Position numbers and translations under genes: made by a program | Part shown: in pieces, positions 46,305 to 58,932 of the stretch | Numbering within the stretch: the first letter of the stretch is position 1 | How the letters are laid out: each line of letters starts with the position of its first letter | Assembly (NCBI GenBank): GCA_032153715.1 | Contig: JALDYR010000001.1 | Coordinates: forward strand, 1-64,000 | Length of the DNA stretch: 64,000 nt | Origin: SEAL01 sp032153715 | GTDB taxonomy: Bacteria; Patescibacteriota; Saccharimonadia; Saccharimonadales; Saccharimonadaceae | Reading direction: 5' to 3' | The notes under the pieces: generated by a model | Database searches by the model: none | Told to the model about the DNA's origin: nothing | Seen by the model: only the letters and a program-made list of their open reading frames with translations

Positions 46305-47780
46305 TTACGCATTAAGCGTAACGATAGAGTGAATAGCGACCCGTCCCAGCTTTTCATTGCCGCGGCTATGTTCTTTGACAATAGTTTCATTTGCATCGAG
46401 CGTAATGCCTAGATCTTGAGCGAGCGCATAAGCCCGTGGCGACGCCTTCCATCCCTCTGGCAATCTTCGGATGTGCCAAACAACGTCATGCTTACGAACA
46501 CTGCGACGCGGGGCTTCATCCTCCTGGTCGTCGCGCTCAGCTTCTTGGGAGCGTTCAGTTACAAGCCGAGGCACGACAAGTTTACCTGTCGCATCCCTTT
46601 GACTACCGGCCTCGCGAGGGAAAGCCTGCAGAGATTGCGCAGTAAGTGTTCGCTGCACGTCACCCTGCTCGGAAATTTGATGTGTTAAATCGTGAAAGTG
46701 AGAGATGACATCCAGCTGCAGATTGCGATAAGCAGTATAAGTCGCGTCGCTTCGAAGGGCGATTTCTTTGAGGGGACGCCTGCATTGAGAATCATGGTAG
46801 AGTTCTCCGTCAGCACCCAACTTAAACATCTTTAACGGAGAAAGGCCCGAGAACTGTCGTATAGAGTATCCAGAATCACCAGCTTGGTAGAGTGTTTCCT
46901 GCGACCAGTTCGGCTCACGTGGATCTTGCTCGCTATTATGGATAACCTCGGCAACAGCATGAACATCGAGCATGAGAGGGCTAATGTACGTCGTTTTTCC
47001 GCCTGCAACGTCGTATGGTGCTGCTGGCTCATCAAATACAAGTGACCCACCACGAGAGTCATTAATATAGGCAGGCTTGACACCGTAAGCTCGAGACGAA
47101 AGCGAATCTTCGAATAATGCGCTGATAATCTCTGAATCTTCGGTATGATTGGCTGCGTCGAGCATATCCTGATCCGAAAGGCCGGCTAGCGCCTCAAGGT
47201 AATGAATAGAGGTAGCTCGTTCTGTCGCTTTGTCCGTTAGCACCGCAAACTTCGCTCCGTGCTTCACTAGATTCATACTCGCCGCCGTACGACCAAGCGT
47301 CTCGCTCATGGTTGCAATCTGAAAAAGCTCCTCAGGACTGTCGATCCCTTGAACCAGCTTGTACGCAAGAACGTCAGTAATGATATTGATATTCTGCCCT
47401 ACGACGATATGCTGAGGCCGCAGCTCGTTTGTCGCGATCGCAGTCAATCCACTATATGCTCGAATATAGCTAATAATTCGTTCATGCGATGTTTGGTTTC
47501 GTTTACGATTAATCTGGCGCAGCACTTGATCAGCATAGACATCTAGCTGGCTAAAATCATCATATTCAGTCGCACAGACTTCCAGTGTCGTCTTGTACAA
47601 ACTACCCTTCGCATGCAGTGCAGGCATAGGCGTGAGTATATCCTTGCGAATAGCTTGCGGCGTTAGATAGATAGCCTGAAGCCGTTCAAATGCCTTTGAG
47701 CAGTTATCTGTCTGATCTGGCAGTATATCCGTGGCAGAGATGACTCGGTCAGGTTGGGGTGCTGAGATGTGGTATTCCAT
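46305..47780 (-). CDS. Large orphan protein, unknown function
   Basis: 491 aa, soluble. Helical first half (QVLRQINRKRNQTSHERIIS), a middle segment rich in Asp/Ser, an Arg/Glu/Asp-rich charged linker (about 395-420) and a compact C-terminal domain (VVWHIRRLPEGWKASPRAYA). No catalytic motif recognised. The general style resembles the 40910 protein. Promoter TTGTAC-17-TATAGT (47792-47820), start 11 nt after the -10 box. Confidence 0.65.
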   Translation of the reverse strand: MEYHISAPQPDRVISATDILPDQTDNCSKAFERLQAIYLTPQAIRKDILTPMPALHAKGSLYKTTLEVCATEYDDFSQLDVYADQVLRQINRKRNQTSHERIISYIRAYSGLTAIATNELRPQHIVVGQNINIITDVLAYKLVQGIDSPEELFQIATMSETLGRTAASMNLVKHGAKFAVLTDKATERATSIHYLEALAGLSDQDMLDAANHTEDSEIISALFEDSLSSRAYGVKPAYINDSRGGSLVFDEPAAPYDVAGGKTTYISPLMLDVHAVAEVIHNSEQDPREPNWSQETLYQAGDSGYSIRQFSGLSPLKMFKLGADGELYHDSQCRRPLKEIALRSDATYTAYRNLQLDVISHFHDLTHQISEQGDVQRTLTAQSLQAFPREAGSQRDATGKLVVPRLVTERSQEAERDDQEDEAPRRSVRKHDVVWHIRRLPEGWKASPRAYALAQDLGITLDANETIVKEHSRGNEKLGRVAIHSIVTLNA

Positions 47781-47858
47781 TTAGAGTATCGACTATAGCG
47801 CCTGATAAGGGCAAGTACAAGCATAAGACTTACGCCGCATCATATTACGCCGCTTTCG

Positions 47859-47887
47859 TTGATAGATTGTCGAATAAATGCTATAGT
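47859..47887 (+). promoter_or_regulatory. Promoter of the 47919 gene
   Basis: TTGATA (47859-47864), 17 nt, TATAGT (47882-47887). It diverges from the 46305-47780 gene. Confidence 0.65.
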
Positions 47888-47918
47888 AGCAGAACCTTCA
47901 ATCAAGGAGCACCTTACT

Positions 47919-48566
47919 ATGCTTACGGAAATCAGACGTCTTTGGTACGCGCCAAGACGAACCTTTGTCATCCTGACGACACTCACTTCGCTTGCTGTAT
48001 CGATCATATTTCCACTACCTGGAGTGACACATCCAGCTCTGAATGTTTTGGCATGCATTTTCTTCACCCTGTACGGCCTAGCATCTAGCCTGCTCCTACG
48101 CAAAATCATGCTTAAATACGAAACACGGCGGTTTAAATCACCCGAGTATGTAGAGCAATGCAATCGGCTACTGTCGTTCCTTGACTCTTTAGACTTCCAG
48201 GAAGATGAATTCGTTTTCCTCAGGTGTGAGCAGGACGAGCGCTGGATACAAACCGCCAAAACTCCCGACAGGTGTTTGGTGGTGTGCTTTAGTGAGGAAC
48301 GGATTTACAATCCAGGCAGTATGAGAGACGATATCGTTTATATCTACAACGCCTACCTATACGACAGCGCCTTTGGACTCCTCGTCAGCAGATGCGACAG
48401 AGTGGCTAACATCGAAGCCGAGAAAACTGACGGTGGCACCAGGCTAATAATGACAGATTCGTTCAACTTCAAGGTGTCAAGCGAGACCGTCCCGGCAGCC
48501 GAAGAAATCGAAAAACTACTTGACGACCTGGCAAGCGCGACAATCGTCAAACGCGAAAGGATATGA
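47919..48566 (+). CDS. Two-TM membrane protein with cytosolic domain
   Basis: 215 aa from ATG 47919 after AAGGAG. Two N-terminal helices (about 17-35 and 41-60) then a ~150-residue soluble domain (FVFLRCEQDERWIQTAKTPD). No recognised family. Followed by AAAGGCAGCTA-cttg-TAGCTGCCTTTT. Confidence 0.65.
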   Translation: MLTEIRRLWYAPRRTFVILTTLTSLAVSIIFPLPGVTHPALNVLACIFFTLYGLASSLLLRKIMLKYETRRFKSPEYVEQCNRLLSFLDSLDFQEDEFVFLRCEQDERWIQTAKTPDRCLVVCFSEERIYNPGSMRDDIVYIYNAYLYDSAFGLLVSRCDRVANIEAEKTDGGTRLIMTDSFNFKVSSETVPAAEEIEKLLDDLASATIVKRERI

Positions 48567-48578
48567 TATCTGAGCATA

Positions 48579-48605
48579 AAGGCAGCTACTTGTAGCTGCC
48601 TTTTC
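48579..48605 (+). terminator. Terminator of the 47919 gene
   Basis: AAAGGCAGCTA-cttg-TAGCTGCCTTTT, 11 bp. Confidence 0.85.
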
Positions 48606-48619
48606 ATTGTCTGCCTAAA

Positions 48620-48655
48620 AAATAAAACCTCCGCAATGATGCGGAGGTTTTATTG
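48620..48655 (-). terminator. Terminator after rpsG
   Basis: AATAAAACCTCCGCA-atga-TGCGGAGGTTTTATT, 15-bp stem; A/T tracts on both sides allow bidirectional use. Confidence 0.85.
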
Positions 48656-48670
48656 TAGATTTGCGACAGA

Positions 48671-49150
48671 TTAGCCGCGGGCGAAGTGAGCGAATGCTCG
48701 GTTTGCTTCGGCCATCTTGTGGGTGTCTTCCTTCTTCTTGTAAGCAGCACCGGCTTCGTTATGCGCATCGATAATCTCAAGCGCAAGACGCTGAGAGTAT
48801 GGCATACCGTTACGAGCACGTGCAGCCTGGACAAGCCAGCTGTACGCGAAGTGAAGCTGACGGTGACCAGATACTGGGAATGGAATCTGGTAGTTAGCGC
48901 CACCAACACGACGAGACTTAACTTCGAAGTTTGGCGCAACGTTCTTGAGTGCTTTTTCAAACACAGCAAGTGGATCTTCTGAATCAAGCTTTTTAGCAGC
49001 TTGTTCAAGAGCGGTGTAAACAGCGCGCTCTGCAACAAGTTTTTTACCATCAAGCATAGATTTGTTGATCAAGCGTTGTACGAGAACTGACTGGTACTTG
49101 CGGTCAGGTGAAAGAACACGCTGAAGGCTTTTGGTTACTTTACGAGGCAT
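48671..49150 (-). CDS. rpsG: Ribosomal protein S7 (uS7)
   Basis: 159 aa, 30S head assembly initiator. MLDGKKLVAERAVYTALEQA and RRVGGANYQIPFPVSGHRQL are typical. It is 2 nt after rpsL. fusA does not follow; a terminator and accessory genes do. Confidence 0.97.
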   Translation of the reverse strand: MPRKVTKSLQRVLSPDRKYQSVLVQRLINKSMLDGKKLVAERAVYTALEQAAKKLDSEDPLAVFEKALKNVAPNFEVKSRRVGGANYQIPFPVSGHRQLHFAYSWLVQAARARNGMPYSQRLALEIIDAHNEAGAAYKKKEDTHKMAEANRAFAHFARG

Positions 49151-49152
49151 GA

Positions 49153-49566
49153 CTACTTGTCCTCCTTCTTAGCACCGTACTTAGAACGGCCTTGCTTTCG
49201 TTTTGCAACACCCTGAAGGTCGAGCGCACCACGAACGATGTGGTAACGAACACCTGGAAGATCTGGCACACGTCCACCACGAACAAGCACAACGGCGTGT
49301 TCCTGAAGGTTGTGACCTTCACCACCGATGTAAGCCCAAACTTCTTGCTGGTTCGTCAAACGAACACGAGCAACCTTGCGAAGTGCAGAGTTAGGCTTCT
49401 TTGGTGTTTTAGTCGTTACCTTGATACAAACACCACGCTTAAGTGGACCAGTTTGCTCGTAGTAACGAGTTTTCAATGCATTATGGATACGACCAAGCGC
49501 TGGAGACTTTGATTTCTTTACCGCAGTCTTGCGTGGTTTACGTACCAATTGGTTGATTGTTGGCAT
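49153..49566 (-). CDS. rpsL: Ribosomal protein S12 (uS12)
   Basis: 137 aa from ATG 49566 (MPTINQLVRKPRK). The decoding-site loops TTKTPKKPNSALRK (51-64) and GGEGHNLQEHAVVLVRGG are present. In the second loop GRVPDLPG replaces the common GRVKDLPG, so the lysine often called K88 is Pro101 here. An insertion before QTGPLKRGVC lengthens the N-terminal part. Leader of about 150 nt. Confidence 0.97.
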   Translation of the reverse strand: MPTINQLVRKPRKTAVKKSKSPALGRIHNALKTRYYEQTGPLKRGVCIKVTTKTPKKPNSALRKVARVRLTNQQEVWAYIGGEGHNLQEHAVVLVRGGRVPDLPGVRYHIVRGALDLQGVAKRKQGRSKYGAKKEDK

Positions 49567-49731
49567 AAAAAATGCAGCTCCCAATGGTTTGATTACTATT
49601 CTTTCGAGACGAGGTATTGTCTCTGGTACGAGTTGGATTCAGCATCTCCGCCCCGTGTCATTCTATTCAGCTGTAGTTTACGAGTACACATTCAATCGCT
49701 CGCTACTCCAAATAGAGGAAACTCATCTGTG

Positions 49732-49760
49732 AGTATAGCAAAAATACAGTTATAACACAA
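49732..49760 (-). promoter_or_regulatory. rpsL-rpsG promoter
   Basis: Minus strand TTGTGT (49755-49760), 17 nt, TATACT (49732-49737). Confidence 0.65.
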
Positions 49761-49770
49761 GGCTATGAGA

Positions 49771-49844
49771 AGAGCCCGCCACATGATCCTTCCGGACGAA
49801 GGATAATCACATTCATCCGTCCGGAAGGATCACTAGCAGGCTCT
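49771..49844 (-). terminator. Large hairpin downstream of the 49843 gene
   Basis: AGAGCC/GGCTCT outer stem (49771-49776, 49839-49844) and a perfect 15-bp inner stem TGATCCTTCCGGACG (49784-49798)/CGTCCGGAAGGATCA (49818-49832). Unusually long for a terminator; the T-run is weak. Confidence 0.65.
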
Positions 49845-50157
49845 ATGAGGTAACTATGTTGGCTCTCGCCTTTAAATGCACACTGTAACTGGTATTAACC
49901 TCCGTGTTGAGACAGAATTCACGATCCGGCGGTCTCGTGCGCTCAATGGTCGCTCTCAGCTTAGATTCAACTTCACACCAATGATCCGTCTGATTCAATG
50001 TGATTCGTGCGTTATGGGTGCTAATAATCTCGCACCTCGAGTCGATCTTCTGCAGCTGCGCACGAAGTTCTTCACACATCTCATACGACGTCGATACCGT
50101 CACGGTGCAGTTTCTCACGCCGATCCACGCAAACGCTTGCTCGCGAGTAGTTGACAT
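49843..50157 (-). CDS. Orphan protein, unknown function
   Basis: 104 aa with AAGGTGA before the ATG. Soluble, Thr/Arg-rich, with six Cys-containing segments spread along the chain (VRNCTVTVSTSYEMCEELRA, DSRCEIISTHNARITLNQTD). Alternating polar/hydrophobic strands suggest a small ferredoxin-like fold. No family recognised. Confidence 0.6.
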   Translation of the reverse strand: MSTTREQAFAWIGVRNCTVTVSTSYEMCEELRAQLQKIDSRCEIISTHNARITLNQTDHWCEVESKLRATIERTRPPDREFCLNTEVNTSYSVHLKARANIVTS

Positions 50158-50252
50158 AGTTCACCTTCCATACAACGAGTCGGTGGCAGTGTTGCCTCCT
50201 GGAAAACTCACTGTATCTACTTCTATTAAGCGCCTATTCTTAAAATAAAGCA

Positions 50253-50279
50253 AATACTGCGGTGATAAGCCGCAGTATT
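50253..50279 (-). terminator. Hairpin between orphan genes
   Basis: AATACTGCGG (50253-50262)/CCGCAGTATT (50270-50279). It precedes the 49843 gene and may end the 50384-50874 transcript. Confidence 0.6.
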
Positions 50280-50296
50280 AGTGTTTTTAGTATTCG

Positions 50297-50367
50297 AAGT
50301 TGAGCCCACCGAAAGGAACTCGAATTGTAAACGCCATTGTTTACAATTGGGCTCAACTTTCGGCGGG
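50297..50367 (-). other. Interlocking dyads able to form a pseudoknot
   Basis: AAGTTGAGCCC (50297-50307)/GGGCTCAACTT (50349-50359), AATTGTAAAC (50323-50332)/GTTTACAATT (50339-50348) and CCCACCGAAA (50305-50314)/TTTCGGCGGG (50358-50367). The first and third stems cross. It lies 17 nt past the stop of the 50384 gene. Confidence 0.6.
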
Positions 50368-50383
50368 ATGTACCCACAATATA

Positions 50384-50713
50384 TCAACGAAGCTTTGCGC
50401 GCATGATTGCAAGAACTTCCTCATCCCTACTACTAGAGTGAGGTTTCCGCATCATCGCTTTACGCTCCTTGATCAGCTGCATCGCAAGCTTCTTGTACCA
50501 CTCCCTCTGAGACTGGCTGAACCCTCTGCCTCGCTGGACCATGCCATTCGCGAGTGCATTCAAGCGCCAGAGAGCTTTCGCGACATGACCATATGCTACA
50601 GCATGAGCAAATGGCTCATCATAAAACTTTCCGCCGACGATCATTCGACCTGCCAACCGAAGCCACTCATCATCGAGCGGATTCAGTTGATTACTCTGCA
50701 TTGCTACAGTCAT
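50384..50713 (-). CDS. Orphan basic helical protein
   Basis: 109 aa, mostly helical and Arg/Lys-rich in the C-terminal half (QSQREWYKKLAMQLIKERKA). AAGGAAAG precedes the ATG, which overlaps the upstream 54-aa gene by 4 nt. No family recognised. The overlapping plus-strand frame is rejected. Confidence 0.62.
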   Translation of the reverse strand: MTVAMQSNQLNPLDDEWLRLAGRMIVGGKFYDEPFAHAVAYGHVAKALWRLNALANGMVQRGRGFSQSQREWYKKLAMQLIKERKAMMRKPHSSSRDEEVLAIMRAKLR

Positions 50714-50874
50714 GAACTTTCCTTCTCTTCTTCCTGGGGAATCGTGTTCACAGTTGACTTGGCCGACGTTGAGTTGTCAGACGAGGCAAGAACACGAGTG
50801 TCATCCCTTGGATTGAAGCGCAGAAACCACGCGTCGGTGATCTCTTTAATGGACGATGAACGCGATGCAAGCAT
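50710..50874 (-). CDS. 54-aa peptide coupled to the 50384 gene
   Basis: ATG 50874 with AGGAG 7 nt upstream, 54 aa, Ser/Asp/Glu-rich (RSSSIKEITDAWFLRFNPRD, ending QEEEKESS), stop TGA overlapping the next ATG (ATGA). Acidic tail beside a basic partner protein suggests the two products may interact; that is inference. Confidence 0.6.
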   Translation of the reverse strand: MLASRSSSIKEITDAWFLRFNPRDDTRVLASSDNSTSAKSTVNTIPQEEEKESS

Positions 50875-50965
50875 TATATGCTCCTTTGAGGTGTGCTTAC
50901 CGTGTGAGGTACATTACTACGATATCATCATCAAACCCTTATCACAAGCATAATCACAATAACAC

Positions 50966-50996
50966 AACACCCCGCATTATAGCGGGGTGTTGTAGA
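50966..50996 (-). terminator. rpoC: Terminator after rpoC
   Basis: CAACACCCCGC-attata-GCGGGGTGTTG, 11 bp. Confidence 0.85.
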
Positions 50997-51011
50997 GTGA
51001 CTGAACTGCGA

Positions 51012-54848
<3,837 letters not shown>

Positions 54849-54849
54849 A

Positions 54850-57800
54850 TTACACCTCCTCCTTAATTTGTTCTATTTCATCAATATCTTGAATGTTCAT
54901 ACCATCTTCGATGTCACCGAATTCATCAGCTTCATCAAGGACTGTTTCGACTACTTCATCGTCGCTCACTGGAACGGCTGGAACAGTCTTGTCTTCTGGA
55001 CCACCTTCAGCGATCACTTCTTCGGCGTCAATAACTGCATCTTCTGATTCGTCGAGCAGATCAACACGCAGACCAAGTCCCTGAAGTTCCTTCACGAGGA
55101 CGTTGAATGACTCTGGAAGTTTTGGACCAACAATTGCTTCGTCTTTGATGATTGATTCGTAAGCTTTCGCACGACCGTATACATCGTCAGACTTGATTGT
55201 TAGCATTTCCTGAAGGGTTGTTGCGGCACCGTAAGCTTCCAGTGCCCACACCTCCATCTCACCAAAGCGCTGACCACCGTTTTGTGCCTTACCACCAAGT
55301 GGCTGCTGGGTAACCATAGTGTACGGACCAGTTGAGCGGGCGTGAATCTTGTCGCTCACCATGTGGTGTAGCTTGATGATGTGCATGACACCAACAGTTG
55401 TACGCTCTTCAAATGCTTCACCAGTTCGACCATCGAATAGCTGTGATTTACCATCACGAGCGTAGCCTGCTTTTTCAAGCTCGTTGCTGATAGTTTCGTC
55501 AGTAACACCGTTAAATGGAGGCGTTGCAACCTTGTAACCAAGGGCGCGTGCAGCCATACCAAGGTGTGTTTCAAATAGCTGACCAATGTTCATACGGCTT
55601 GGGACACCGAGTGGGTTGAGGACAACATCAACAGGTGTTCCGTCTTCCATGAATGGCATGTCTTCTACAGGGAGGATACGAGCGACCACACCCTTGTTAC
55701 CGTGACGACCAGCAAGCTTGTCACCAACAGAGATCTTGCGAAGCTGTGCAACGAAGATCTGGATCTGCATAAGGACACCAGCCTTTAGTTCATGGCCGTT
55801 CTCGCGTGAGAAGATCTTTACACCGACGACTTTACCGCCACCAGCGTTGTTCATGCGCTGTGAAGTATCACGAACGTCTTTGGCTTTTTCACCGAAGATA
55901 GCACGCAGAAGGCGCTCTTCGCTTGAAAGTTCCTGCTCACCCTTTGGTGTAATCTTACCAACGAGTACGTCGCCAGCCTTGACCTCAGAACCGATCTGAA
56001 CGATACCGTTTTCGTCGAGGTGACGAAGTGATTCTTCAGATACGTTTGGAATGTCACGTGTGACAATTTCTGGACCAAGCTTGGTTTCGCGGACTTCAAC
56101 AGTGTAGTCCTTGATGTTGATGCTTGTAAGGGCATCTTCTTTAACAATGCGATCAGAAAGTACGATCGCGTCGTCCATGTTGTAACCGCCCCATGGCATG
56201 AAGGCCACAGTAAGGTCACGACCGAGCGCGAGCTCGCCGTTAGAGATAGACGCACCTTCAATTAGGATGTCACCAGCTTTGACCTTTTGGCCACGCTCGA
56301 CAACTACCTTTTGGTTGATTGAACGATCGTCGTTTGATTTTACGAAGTGCATAAGCTCGTAAATCTTGACGCCATCAGCGTACTTAACGTGAACTTCGTC
56401 ACCGTCAGCACGAACAACTTCACCGTCAGCTGCAGCAACTACGAGCTGGCTCGTGTTCTTTGCGATTTCAGCTTCGATACCAGTACCAACAGTTGGTGAT
56501 TCTGGAGTTAGAAGTGGAACAGCCTGCTTCTGCATGTTTGAACCAGTCAATGAACGGTCAACACGGTTTTTCTCGATGAATGGGACGAGTGATGCAGTTG
56601 AACCAAGGATCTGCTTGTGTGCAGCGTCCATGTAGGTTACGTCACTGGCGTCAACCTGCTCTGGAAGGAGTCCGTTACGAGCACTAACACGCTCTGCAAC
56701 GAATTTACCGTCATTATCAAGCTCGGCACCAGCGTCAGCAATCACTTCTGTGATTTCCTGTGATGCGTCGAGGTAGACAACTTCGTCAGTTACTTTACCG
56801 TCAACAACCTTGAGGTAAGGAGTTTCAATGAAACCATATTCGTTAACACGAGCGTAGGTTGCAAGGTTAAGTACGAGTCCAATGTTCGCACCTTCTGGTG
56901 TTTCCACTGAACAAAGGCGGCCATAGTGAGTTGGGTGGGCGTCACGAACGTCAAAGCCAGCACGTTCACGAGAAAGACCACCAGGACCCATAGATGAAAG
57001 GCGGCGCTTGTGTGAAAGTTCGGCAAGTGGGTTTGTTTCGTCCATAAGCTGTGAAAGCTGTGAGCTTGCGAAGAATTCACGAACAGCAGCAACAACAGGA
57101 CGAGCGTTGATTAGCTGACCTGGAGTAACTGTTTCGATTTCGCTCATGCTCATGCGGTCCATAGCGTTTCGTTGCATACGAAGCATACCAACACGGAACT
57201 GGCGGGCAACCAATTCACCAACCAGCTTGATGCGGCGGTTTGATAGTGCATCGATGTCATCTGATGCTTCCTGAGTATTGTTCAGGCGGATGATTTCGCG
57301 GATGATCGCGATAAGGTCGCTCATCTGGAAGACACGGTTTTCAGTCGTGTTAGCAACTTCCAGTCCAAGACGCTGGTTGAGCTTGTAACGGCCAACTCGG
57401 CTGTAATCAAAGCGCTTGAAGTCAAAGAACATGCGTTCGATCATGCTGCGAGCGTTATCAACAGTCGCAAGATCGCCTGGTCGGAGACGGCGATAGACTT
57501 CGATCAAAGCTTCGTTTGAACCACGAGCTGGGTCCTTGTCGAGCGTTGCATCGATATACTTTACGTCACCAGTGTCAACGTCCGCAAAGAGACTCTTGAT
57601 TTCACTCGTCTTGTTGTGACCAAGTGCACGGAGCAGTGTTGTTACAGGCAACTTGCGGCGGCGGTCAATCTTTACGTAGATCGTACCGTTTGAAGCAGTT
57701 TCGAATTCCAACCATGCACCACGGCCTGGAATCAATTTCGCGCCGTAGTGGCCACGGCCGGCAATTGAGTCAGCAGTAAAAAATACACCAGCAGAACGGA

Positions 57801-58209
57801 TAAGCTGTGATACAACGACACGCTCAGTACCGTTAATGATGAATGTACCGCGATCGGTCATCCATGGGTAATCACCAAGGTAAATTTCCTGCTCTTTTAC
57901 TTCACCAGTTACTTTGTTAGTCAACTCGACATTAACATGAAGAGGCGCGTCAAAGGTTAGGTTGTTTTCTTTAGTCTCTTGCTCGCTTACTTTTGGATCG
58001 TGGAACTCGTAGTTCTTGAAACGCAGTTCAAGTTTCTGACCAGTATAGTCCTCGATTGGGTTAAGTTCTGCAAAAATCTCGCTCAAGCCAGTTTCGACGA
58101 ATTCACGCCAGCTGTCTTTTTGGTGAGCGATGAGATTTGGGATCGGTAAAGCTGTGTCCTCTTTCGTAAAGAACACGCGCTTACCAGCACTAGGCGTGGT
58201 TTTTGCCAT
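54850..58209 (-). CDS. rpoB: RNA polymerase beta subunit
   Basis: 1119 aa from ATG 58209 (GAGGAG 6 nt upstream; the frame extends to 58224). The rifampicin-pocket region reads NPLAELSHKRRLSSMGPGGL, and GRHGNKGVVARILPVEDMPF, KLHHMVSDKIHARSTGPYTM and GGQRFGEMEVWALEAYGAAT are conserved. The C-terminal ~80 residues are an acidic tail (EDAVIDAEEVIAEGGPEDK). It heads rpoBC; rplK-rplA-rplJ-rplL do not precede it here. Confidence 0.97.
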   Translation of the reverse strand: MAKTTPSAGKRVFFTKEDTALPIPNLIAHQKDSWREFVETGLSEIFAELNPIEDYTGQKLELRFKNYEFHDPKVSEQETKENNLTFDAPLHVNVELTNKVTGEVKEQEIYLGDYPWMTDRGTFIINGTERVVVSQLIRSAGVFFTADSIAGRGHYGAKLIPGRGAWLEFETASNGTIYVKIDRRRKLPVTTLLRALGHNKTSEIKSLFADVDTGDVKYIDATLDKDPARGSNEALIEVYRRLRPGDLATVDNARSMIERMFFDFKRFDYSRVGRYKLNQRLGLEVANTTENRVFQMSDLIAIIREIIRLNNTQEASDDIDALSNRRIKLVGELVARQFRVGMLRMQRNAMDRMSMSEIETVTPGQLINARPVVAAVREFFASSQLSQLMDETNPLAELSHKRRLSSMGPGGLSRERAGFDVRDAHPTHYGRLCSVETPEGANIGLVLNLATYARVNEYGFIETPYLKVVDGKVTDEVVYLDASQEITEVIADAGAELDNDGKFVAERVSARNGLLPEQVDASDVTYMDAAHKQILGSTASLVPFIEKNRVDRSLTGSNMQKQAVPLLTPESPTVGTGIEAEIAKNTSQLVVAAADGEVVRADGDEVHVKYADGVKIYELMHFVKSNDDRSINQKVVVERGQKVKAGDILIEGASISNGELALGRDLTVAFMPWGGYNMDDAIVLSDRIVKEDALTSINIKDYTVEVRETKLGPEIVTRDIPNVSEESLRHLDENGIVQIGSEVKAGDVLVGKITPKGEQELSSEERLLRAIFGEKAKDVRDTSQRMNNAGGGKVVGVKIFSRENGHELKAGVLMQIQIFVAQLRKISVGDKLAGRHGNKGVVARILPVEDMPFMEDGTPVDVVLNPLGVPSRMNIGQLFETHLGMAARALGYKVATPPFNGVTDETISNELEKAGYARDGKSQLFDGRTGEAFEERTTVGVMHIIKLHHMVSDKIHARSTGPYTMVTQQPLGGKAQNGGQRFGEMEVWALEAYGAATTLQEMLTIKSDDVYGRAKAYESIIKDEAIVGPKLPESFNVLVKELQGLGLRVDLLDESEDAVIDAEEVIAEGGPEDKTVPAVPVSDDEVVETVLDEADEFGDIEDGMNIQDIDEIEQIKEEV

Positions 58210-58238
58210 GGATACTCCTCGCATGAGTTAAATTGTTG

Positions 58239-58267
58239 TTAGTGAATTTGGCCCGAAGATTCACTAA
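58239..58267 (-). promoter_or_regulatory. Leader hairpin of rpoBC
   Basis: TTAGTGAAT (58239-58247)/ATTCACTAA (58259-58267), 11-nt loop, 30 nt before the rpoB ATG. A possible site of RNA-level control. Confidence 0.5.
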
Positions 58268-58386
58268 GCTTGGTTTTTCACCCCTGTTGCCACCAAGGAT
58301 AAACAATGTCGAGACATACTACACCAAACTACACTACTTCTTGGTACATATTGTGAAGCATAACGCGCAAATAATCAAGGGTTTAT

Positions 58387-58890
58387 TTAGATTATGCACA
58401 AGTGAAATACAGATGTAGCACCTAGAGCGGCAAAAAAGAAGAGTAACAAATATTCTGGACGACCACGCCTAATAAGCCCCGCCATAGCTGCTATGAAAGT
58501 AATTATGCCAAGTATAAGCGCAACCCCCATCGGAAACAAAAGCCCCAAAGCCCCGATAAGCCCCCATGCATGAGGATCCATACGACTTTCAATATAAAAA
58601 GGCACGAAGTAAGCAATCATCACACTGCACATAACGACTTGCGCCATCACACTCGATGACCGCTCATTTGCCAAAGACTTGCTAAACGGAGCAAGTACTA
58701 GTAAGAAAAGCAATGTCACTACCCCGGTGTAAAAAATAGCTGGAACAACATGAAGGAGATAGCCGTCTAGGTCGTAGTAATACCAGAGTATCGTAATTAC
58801 ACCGCTTGGCAAAGCTAGCTTAAATAGTATATTTTTTATGTGCCGTACGTAAGGAATATCGCCGAATAGCGCCTGTGTCTTCTCTGTCAT
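58387..58890 (-). CDS. Multi-TM membrane protein
   Basis: 167 aa with five hydrophobic helices (about 23-42, 45-67, 83-100, 107-132 and 146-166). No catalytic motif. It lies between clpP and rpoB, with no tight spacing to either. Family unknown. Confidence 0.65.
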   Translation of the reverse strand: MTEKTQALFGDIPYVRHIKNILFKLALPSGVITILWYYYDLDGYLLHVVPAIFYTGVVTLLFLLVLAPFSKSLANERSSSVMAQVVMCSVMIAYFVPFYIESRMDPHAWGLIGALGLLFPMGVALILGIITFIAAMAGLIRRGRPEYLLLFFFAALGATSVFHLCII

Positions 58891-58932
58891 AGTGACAGTA
58901 TAGCAACATCAATTACTACCAACAATCAGTAT

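Noticed and set aside
50300..50953. 217-aa plus-strand open frame
   Set aside because: Overlaps two coupled minus-strand genes with good ribosome-binding sites and runs through the 50297-50367 hairpins; no start signal.
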